Positions 57,633-64,000 of a stretch of DNA of 64,000 nucleotides are shown piece by piece (position 1 is the first letter of the stretch; the number at the start of each line of letters is the position of its first letter). The notes under the pieces are model-generated. The model saw nothing but the letters and a program-made list of their open reading frames with translations. It was not told the origin of the DNA and made no database searches. A program made the translations under genes and the position numbers. This stretch comes from Megascapheus bottae (lineage: Eukaryota > Chordata > Mammalia > Rodentia > Geomyidae). The DNA is taken from the NCBI GenBank assembly GCA_024803745.1, contig JANJXV010000004.1:50663858-50727857 (forward strand), written 5' to 3'.

Positions 57633-58664
57633 GGGGCCAGGCCGGATGGGAGTTCTCCAAGAAGGTGCTTCCAGCCTGAGTCGGGTCCCCTCGCTTCCCC
57701 AGTCCCGGGTCAATGCGCCAGGACGCTGCTATGGATGACATTTTCATTTGATGCAGAGAGGTCCACTCGGTGCCTGGACCACACCGAGAATGACCTCAAC
57801 CACGGGCTGATAATGGCTTTTCTCCCTTTCCCTGGGCCTGCAGAGAGGACCACTCTGCTGTGATTGATGCTGGTGATCCTGCGGGGAGCCTGGATGAACT
57901 TGAGGAACCCTGGAGTTCAAGGAACAGCAGGGATGTCAGGCAGGATTGTCCTCGGCTCGGGATTTTCAGGACTGGGACCAATTTCGTTGTGGACCAGAGC
58001 CAAGCTGTGAAGTTTGCTTTAGATATGGTAAGAGGCATGGCTTTTCTACACACGCTGGAGACCCTCATCCCTCGACAAGCGCTTCTCAGCCATAGCGCAA
58101 GGATGGATGAGGACACGACTTCCTGAAGAAGCATGGCTGATGTCAAGTTTTCTTTCCAATGTCCTGGGCTTTCCAATGCCTGGATTGCCACTGTAGCTTT
58201 GCAGAAACCTGAAGACACTCACAGACGCTCAGCAAACATGTGGAGTTTTGCGGGGCTTCTGTGGGAACTGATGACCCAAGAGGTACCCTTTGCTGACCTT
58301 TCTAATATGGAGGCTGGAATGAAGGTGGCACTGGCAGGCCTTCGGTCTACCATCCCACCAGGTATTTCCCCCCACGTGTGTAAACTCATGAAGAGTTCCA
58401 TGAATGAAGACCCAGCCAAGCGATCTGAGTTTGACATGATGGTGTCTATCCTGGAGAAGATGCAGGACAAGTAGAGCTGAAAAGTCCCTGCCTAAACTTC
58501 AGTGGTGTCAAGGCATGTGGGGGGGGGATTACATATCCCGAAAGTAGCAAGCATCTGGCTGCTGCCCCTGCCTCCAGTTATAGTACTACCCCAGTTTGGG
58601 AACCTGTCCTGGAGCCCTGCCTGGCACAATAAAGTTTATTATGAGAGAAAGAGAAAGGAAAAAC
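57633..58664 (+). pseudogene. ILK: Processed pseudogene of integrin-linked kinase
   Basis: ILK is a 452-residue scaffold pseudokinase with ankyrin repeats, acting at focal adhesions with PINCH and parvin. This copy has a 5' UTR-like lead, ATG at 57731, then codons matching the ILK N-terminus, with TGA at codon 7. The following ankyrin-repeat part is largely deleted. Sequence resumes near the kinase N-lobe (CPRLGIFR), skips again, and continues [18 protein letters not shown], a TGA at 58124-58126, [12 protein letters not shown] and the C-terminus SILEKMQDK with TAG at 58472-58474. Many kinase-half residues differ from ILK. The parts are continuous without introns, and a 3' UTR follows with AATAAA at 58628 and an A-rich tail to about 58675. 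That makes it a retrocopy, not an exon. Nonsense codons and large gaps rule out function. A SINE has landed in its tail. The origin call is secure; deletion limits are approximate. Confidence 0.95.
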
Positions 58665-58677
58665 AAAACAAAACACT

Positions 58678-58885
58678 TAGGGGCTGGGAGTGTAGCCTAG
58701 TGGTAGACTGTCTAACATGCATAAAGCTCTGGGTTTTATTCCTTGGTACCACGTATATAGAAAAAGCAGAAAATGGTACTGTGGCTCAAGTGGCAGAGTG
58801 CTAGCCTTGAGAAAGCTCAAGGACAGGAGTGTCCAGGCCCTGAGTTCAGGCTCTAGGCAGGATTAGCAAATTAAACAAACAAACA
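58678..58885 (+). mobile_element. ID-like dimeric SINE in retrocopy tail
   Basis: 'ggggctgggagtgtagccta' head, 'ttggtaccacgtatatagaa' linker, 'ctgtggctcaagtggcagag' right half, AAAC-rich tail. It was inserted at the A-rich end of the ILK retrocopy, a common SINE target. Confidence 0.9.
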
Positions 58886-58889
58886 AAAA

Positions 58890-59668
58890 TCTTTAAAATA
58901 CGTGCATATGTGCATTCTCTAAGTCTACCATTATTTTTCAAAACATATTTAATTAAAAATGAATATCAACTTTTGTATATTTAAGGACCTAATAAATAAA
59001 TTACAAACTTATAGATCTAATTAATAAACATAATGCTAGATAATTTCCAATGAAAAAAGACACTACATTGAATAGGACACAGATTCAAATCCTCCACAAT
59101 ACTTTATGCATCTTCTGGTGATGAAGCCATTGTCAAAGGACCAAAAGAATACTCTTCAAGAAAGACTGAGTGAATCTGGACCAAGAGTCAAACCTGGAGC
59201 CTCTCAAAGGTACAGCTCAGTTCATTCACTTCATCTTCTCTCTTAGCAGAACTATCATAGGACAACGGAGACAGTAGCAGAATGATTTTGACAGAAAAAA
59301 ATTGCTTTAGGGTATTTTCCTCCTTCTTGGGATAATGAGTTGGCATATTTTGGCATGTGGGATTCTGATGGAAGGACTCTTATCTTTGTGTCTGAGATGT
59401 TATAGATCCAAAACTTCAAGAGACACTTCTACAAGTAGCTTATTGTTAGCCCAGTGCTCTTAAAATGATTGTTTGATACTACACGATGAAGGAAAATGAT
59501 GTAAAGAAGTTCTTCCCAGATCTAGGACTCTGGCCCCGAAAGAATGCACTTCTTATTCTTAAGTCTGAAACAAAGCCTGGTTGGTATTAATACCCACAAC
59601 TCTAAAATGAATCCAAAAAAGTGATGCAGATGCATATTAATAATACATATTATTAAGCCATAAAATCA
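58890..59668. other. Unique sequence, no gene seen
   Basis: No repeat or gene recognised. Confidence 0.35.
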
Positions 59669-59669
59669 T

Positions 59670-59838
59670 ACCAGGACTGGGTATTGTCCTTGGACACTTT
59701 TTGCTCAAGGCTACTTGGCTCTGCCACTTGAGCCACAGTACCACTTCTGGCTTTTTCTGTGGCAGCAAGGAATTAAACCCAGGGTTTCATGCATACTAGG
59801 CAACGAGCACTCTACTCCTAGGCTATGCTCCTGGCTGT
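59670..59838 (-). mobile_element. ID-like dimeric SINE (left arm of inverted pair)
   Basis: Antisense: 'ccaggactgggtattgtcct', 'ctgccacttgagccacagta', 'catactaggcaacgagcact', ending at the head, 'ctatgctcctggc'. No T tail remains on its left. Confidence 0.88.
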
Positions 59839-59865
59839 GAAATCCCTTTTCATAATTAGCCCACA

Positions 59866-60070
59866 GGGCCAGGAGTTTGGCCTAGTGGTAGAGTGCTTGC
59901 CTAGCATGCAGGAAGCCCTGATTTGGATTCTTCAGCATTGCATACACAGAAAAGGCCAGAAATGGTGCTGTGACTCAAATGGTAGAGGGCTAGCCTTGAG
60001 AGCACCCAAGGACAGTGCCCAGACCCTTAGTTCAAGCCCAAGGATTGGCAAAAAAATGAAATAAAAAGGT
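59866..60070 (+). mobile_element. ID-like dimeric SINE (right arm of inverted pair)
   Basis: Sense: 'ggccaggagtttggcctagt', 'gtgcttgcctagcatgcagg', 'tggtgctgtgactcaaatgg', 'ttagttcaagcccaaggatt', then an A-rich tail. Head-to-head with the preceding copy; the heads are about 27 bases apart. Confidence 0.9.
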
Positions 60071-60074
60071 AAGA

Positions 60075-62080
60075 GTACACTAAATAGGTGCATATGATAG
60101 GTATATGAAACAGGTTTTATTCAGGGAGTAGGGATGCTAGGGTTAATGAAGAAGATGAAGGAAGGTGAATATGATCAAATTACTCTATGTACAGGTATGA
60201 ACCTGGATCAATTAGGTTTTTAAAATTGGTTTAGTAAGGAAGAAAGCCTGAGGAAGAATGATGACTGTCAACCTAATCAAGATACACTCTTAAGAGTATA
60301 TAAAGCTGCCAAAATGAAACCCCATTGTACAACCAAATGCTAATAATCAGTGTGTTAGATTATTTTTACAGCAATAACATCAAGTTTTTATTAAATCTGC
60401 ATAATGACTGGAGTAGAGCCACAATTTATTTAATGGAACTGGTCAATTATTTTCAGACTCACCTACAAATTTGAGTATATACATCTTATTTTCAGATTCA
60501 AAGATGAATATCCAGCCCAGAATCGCTGAAGCACCAATGATGGTACGGTTTTTATGACACTACACCTCACATGTTTATTCTGATTGAGTTGACTTTTTAA
60601 AAGTCACTTTCTAACACACTCTTTTTCCTGTCCTTCTCTGTCCTCTTTCCTCCAGCAGGTGATTTATACTTTGGTTATCTGATCAGGCTTGACTTTATGT
60701 TGAAAAAGTGAAGGTCAATGCATTTTTCTCTCTGTCCTTACGCTTTCTGCTGTTATTAGCTTTCATCTATTGATAGATGAAATTGACTTCTCTACTAATA
60801 AAATATTAAGTGTAGAATTGCTGACCCTTTAATAATAGCACATATTATCTTGTTGTTTTGGAGAAAGATGAGGAAAAATTACATAATAGTAAAAATAAAT
60901 GAATAGTGAGTTTGAATATTTATGGTAAAGAGCTGGAAATAACTTATCAAAGGATAAGTAGCATTTAGCTATGAGCACAGGGGAATGAAACAGAAGGTTA
61001 CCCTGGAGGACCTGAGAAAATATAGCCAGGCAATTAAACTTGGTCAATTCACAGATGACTTCAGCCCTGTGAGACTGGAACCTGCATGTAGGAATTTCTC
61101 AAGATTCGCTCAGTAATTACAACTTGTAGGTTGTTCGTATTCTAAAGACAGCCCTTGTTCATGCTACTGAAAAAGTATTTGTAGCAAGAATATAAACTCT
61201 TGTTACATAATTTTATTTTTACCTTAAAGTCGTTGTAGGAAGGAGTTTCCATTCAACAAAATGATGTATGTTGCCAGAAATTAACTTCAAGCGTGGGAAA
61301 ATTTTGGCATATCTGCCTCCAATTTGTATGTCTTTGTTGTAAACCACTCTCCCTGCAATTTGAAATAACCTTGCATCCCAAAAGAGGAGAATGATTATTA
61401 GCATCTTTCTGATAAGGACTAAAACTCCAGGTAGATAAGAGCCTGGGAGGATAGACCCTCCAAATATGAACAGCACTGCTACGGTGAACAAGATGCAAAC
61501 TAGAGCCAGGGCAATCACCTCATGGGAGCTAGAGTGGTCCTTTCAAGTAATGCAATGGTAACTTCTTTGGAAGAAGAACAAAGAATGAAATAAAGATCAG
61601 ACAAGCCATGTCTGCAACAGGGACTCTGTAGAGTTGTGCCCCGAATTCTTCATCTCTTTAAACCTAATACTTATATCTGTAAAACAAATGAAATGAACTG
61701 AGTGCCATCTTCCTGAGGAAACACTCTGCAATAATGGGGGATTTCTTGGAGCCCAATTGGCTAGCAAGTTGCTAAAGCTGTGAGTCAAGAAGGAATATGC
61801 AACTGTAGATCCATAGAACTTACTGCAGGAGGGTAGCCAATCCTTCTTGGGTATGTGGCTCAACTTTTCCTAGAAAACTCCCAAACCTTTCCTGGAGTCA
61901 AGAGATCACCAGCAAAAGTGTTTAGAGATGGAGTGATGGTGCTGGTGTAGGCAGACTGGCTGTCCTTGGACCTTCCTTACATCCAGAAAGGTAACTATCT
62001 CCCCACCCCATACTCTTGCCTTCTCTTCACCTCGTCCCCTTGCTCTTCTATCCTATACTTCATTCAGCTGTGGCTGCCAA
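60075..62080. other. 2 kb unique sequence, no secure gene
   Basis: No repeat recognised. A minus-strand frame of about 108 codons (61542-61219) starts after a TGA and encodes two hydrophobic stretches (VIALALVCILFTVAVLFIFG and VLVLIRKMLIIILLFW). Its end coincides with 'tttaaggtaaaaa', which resembles a splice donor, and 'ttctttgttcttcttccaaag' nearby resembles an acceptor. I recognise no family, so I do not call a gene. Confidence 0.35.
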
Positions 62081-62097
62081 CAAACAATCCATCTTTT

Positions 62098-63383
62098 CTT
62101 TATTGAAAGCTTTTATTAACACTGATATTTTACATCCTATTTCAAATGACATGTTTAACAAACAAGTATTAAGGGAATCTCTATAAGCAATCACTGGCAC
62201 ATAAATTTAAGAACATAATTAAAATTAAGCTGAGTCTTTGTCATAGATATACATGGATCTATATATCAATATGTCTGTAGAATATATCCCAGCATAGATT
62301 TATATGTCTATATAATTACATTTATATCTCCAAGTTCATGCCAATGACCTTGAGTACCTGAGAATTGAGTCATTGCTCTTGCATTGTTTGCATCTAATAT
62401 CCACATATCAAGGAGACCATGCACCTTTTGTTCCTTTGGTCTTGACTTATCTCACTCAACAGGATTTACTCTGGTTCCATCCACTTCCAGTGAATGTCAT
62501 TATCTTGTCTGATGGTTATGTAGAACTTCATTTCATATGTGTACCACACTTTTCATATCCATTCATCTGTAATGGGTCAGCTGGGTTGTTTCCATCACTT
62601 GGCTATTGTGAATAGTGCAGAGATGAATACGGTTGTGCAGGTATCCTTATCACATCCTGGGTTATGATGCTCAGGGTAGATGCCTAGGAGTGGTATGGTT
62701 GGGTCATAGGGAAGGTCTGTTTTTAGTTTTTGAGGAACCTCCAAACCATCTTTCAGAGTGGTTGTACTAGTTTACAGTCCCACCAGCAATGCAGTAGGGT
62801 TCCTCTTTCTCCACATTCGCACTAGCATTTGTTGTCTGAATTCAGAATATTGGCTATTCTGATTGGGGTAAGGTGGTATATTAGGATTGATTTTATTTGC
62901 ATTTCCTTTATGATCATGGATGATGAGGATTTTCTCCTTTTTCTTTGCCATTTTTACCACTTCATCTGATAGGTCTCTATTTCCCTGCCATTTAGCGATT
63001 TTTTTTGTTGGGTTTGTGGAGGATTAGTTTCTTAAGATCCCTGTAGATATTGGATATTAAGCCTTTGTTTGATGTATTGCTGGTAAATATCTTTTCCCAA
63101 TTAGTTGGCTGTCTTTCTATTTCAGCAGAAACTTTTTATTTTTAGGTAGTCCCATTTGTCGATTCTCTCTCCAATCTGTTGTGACCCTTGGACTCTGTTC
63201 AGGAAGTTTCTGCCTGTGCCTATGAGTTTCATTGTCTCTCCTACTCTGTCATGTAGCAGTTTCAGAGTTTCAGGTCTGATATTGAGGTCTTTATTTCATT
63301 CTGAGTTAATGTACATACATGGAAATTTTTAGTTTTCTACATTGGCTGTTCAATTTCCCCAGCACCAATAATTGAAGAGGCTG
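62098..63383 (-). mobile_element. L1, 5'-truncated, with 17-bp TSD
   Basis: Minus-strand L1 of 1.29 kb. 3' end at left: 'cttttattaacactgatatt', 'gcaatcactggcacataaat'. Then ORF2 C-terminus in antisense: 'ggttgtttccatcacttggc', 'gtcccaccagcaatgcagta', up to 'ccccagcaccaataattgaa'. It belongs to a different 3' UTR group from the L1 at 41870. Flanked by 'caaacaatccatctttt' (62081-62097) and 'caaacactccatctttt' (63384-63400), with one mismatch. There is no intact frame. Confidence 0.92.
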
Positions 63384-63469
63384 CAAACACTCCATCTTTT
63401 ATTTTCCCAGTGCAGCCATTGCAGGCCTTGGGATAGAGCCCACCTTCATCTCAACAAATAACAGCTGAA

Positions 63470-63536
63470 GCTAAAAAAAAAAGACAGACAGAAAGACAGA
63501 CAGACAGATAGAAAGAAAGAAAAGAAAAAAATAAAG
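63470..63536 (+). repeat. (GACA)n/(GAAA)n purine-rich run
   Basis: A run then GACA units with GAAA variants. The sequence before it does not clearly match a SINE, so its origin is open. Confidence 0.85.
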
Positions 63537-63650
63537 CAATATCCTTTCTTTGCCATATTTCTTCCAAGTAAGTATTCCTATCACTTTCATTATGGTCAGA
63601 GTCTTGTCTGATTTCTTTTTTCTCTTAATACATGTTAGAACCTAGGTAGA

Positions 63651-63896
63651 GGTTGGGCACCATGGCTCATACGTGTAATCCTAGCTACTCAAGAGGCTGA
63701 GATCTGAGGATCACAGTTCAAAGCCAGCCCTGGAAGTAAAGACCAGAAGACTTATCTCCAATTAACCACTAGAAATCTGAAAGTGGTTCAATAGCTCCAT
63801 GGGTAGCTCAAGGGCAGTAGCCTTGAGCTGAAGAGCTCAGGGACAGCACCCAGGCCCAGATTTCATGCTCCATGACCCACAAAACAAACAAACAAA
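63651..63896 (+). mobile_element. Composite B1/ID-type SINE, intact ends
   Basis: 'ggttgggcaccatggctcat', 'cctagctactcaagaggctg', 'cttatctccaattaaccact', 'ccttgagctgaagagctcag', AAAC tail. A perfect 14-base duplication 'agaacctaggtaga' (63637-63650 and 63897-63910) marks it as young. Confidence 0.94.
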
Positions 63897-64000
63897 AGAA
63901 CCTAGGTAGAACATTTCCGTGATTTTCTCATTACTCAAAGATATAGGAAAAAAGGAGAAAAAAATTGAAAGTCATGTTGCTTAGAAGTAGAAGAAGAGAT

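Noticed and set aside
57796..58470. Minus-strand frames of 140 and 83 codons
   Set aside because: Shadows of the ILK retrocopy on the opposite strand.

Overview
This window looks like AT-rich, gene-poor mammalian nuclear DNA, probably from a rodent. It shows no operons, no compact coding and no intact protein-coding gene. The rodent call rests on many copies of two related short interspersed elements (SINEs). One is a tRNA/ID-like dimer whose head reads 'ggcctagtggtagagtgc' and whose right half reads 'ggctcaagtggtagag'. The other is a composite with a B1/7SL-like left arm ('cctgtaatcctagctactc') joined to the same tRNA-like right half. B1-type monomers and mouse-like L1s are also present. ID-like dimers of this kind are known from geomyoid rodents (pocket mice, kangaroo rats, gophers); that narrower placement is an inference and was not checked by search.

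Layout. 1-7.5 kb: AT-rich DNA with old SINEs, two oppositely oriented SINEs with long pyrimidine/purine tails (3.8-5.1 kb), an L1 3' end, and a possible retroviral LTR with a primer-binding-site-like motif (5.8-6.1 kb). 7.9-11.56 kb: a minus-strand L1 with its 5' UTR, an ORF1 carrying two nonsense codons and the start of ORF2, cut off inside the endonuclease domain. 12.7-14.3 kb: a large 5'-inverted L1. 15.3-16.5 kb: an ancient HAL1/L1M-like LINE. 16.8-30.3 kb: scattered L1 3' ends (one 5'-inverted with a perfect target-site duplication) and SINEs. 30.3-37.8 kb: about 7.5 kb almost free of recognisable young repeats, the best place to look for conserved non-coding elements. 37.8-43.3 kb: old L1, a SINE inside a SINE, and an L1 inside a SINE. 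43.3-56.7 kb: many minus-strand ID dimers, and an old L1 carrying a younger 5'-inverted L1. 57.63-58.66 kb: a processed pseudogene of integrin-linked kinase (ILK). 58.7-64 kb: ID dimers, including a head-to-head inverted pair, a 1.3 kb L1 with a 17-bp target-site duplication, and a young composite SINE with a perfect 14-bp duplication.

The coding-looking stretches do not work together as a system. They are retrotransposon relics, one retrocopied gene and reading frames opened by simple repeats. I found no convincing undescribed biological system. What stands out is retrotransposition history: at least three 5'-inverted (twin-primed) L1s, nested insertions with readable duplications, and inverted SINE pairs able to form hairpins.
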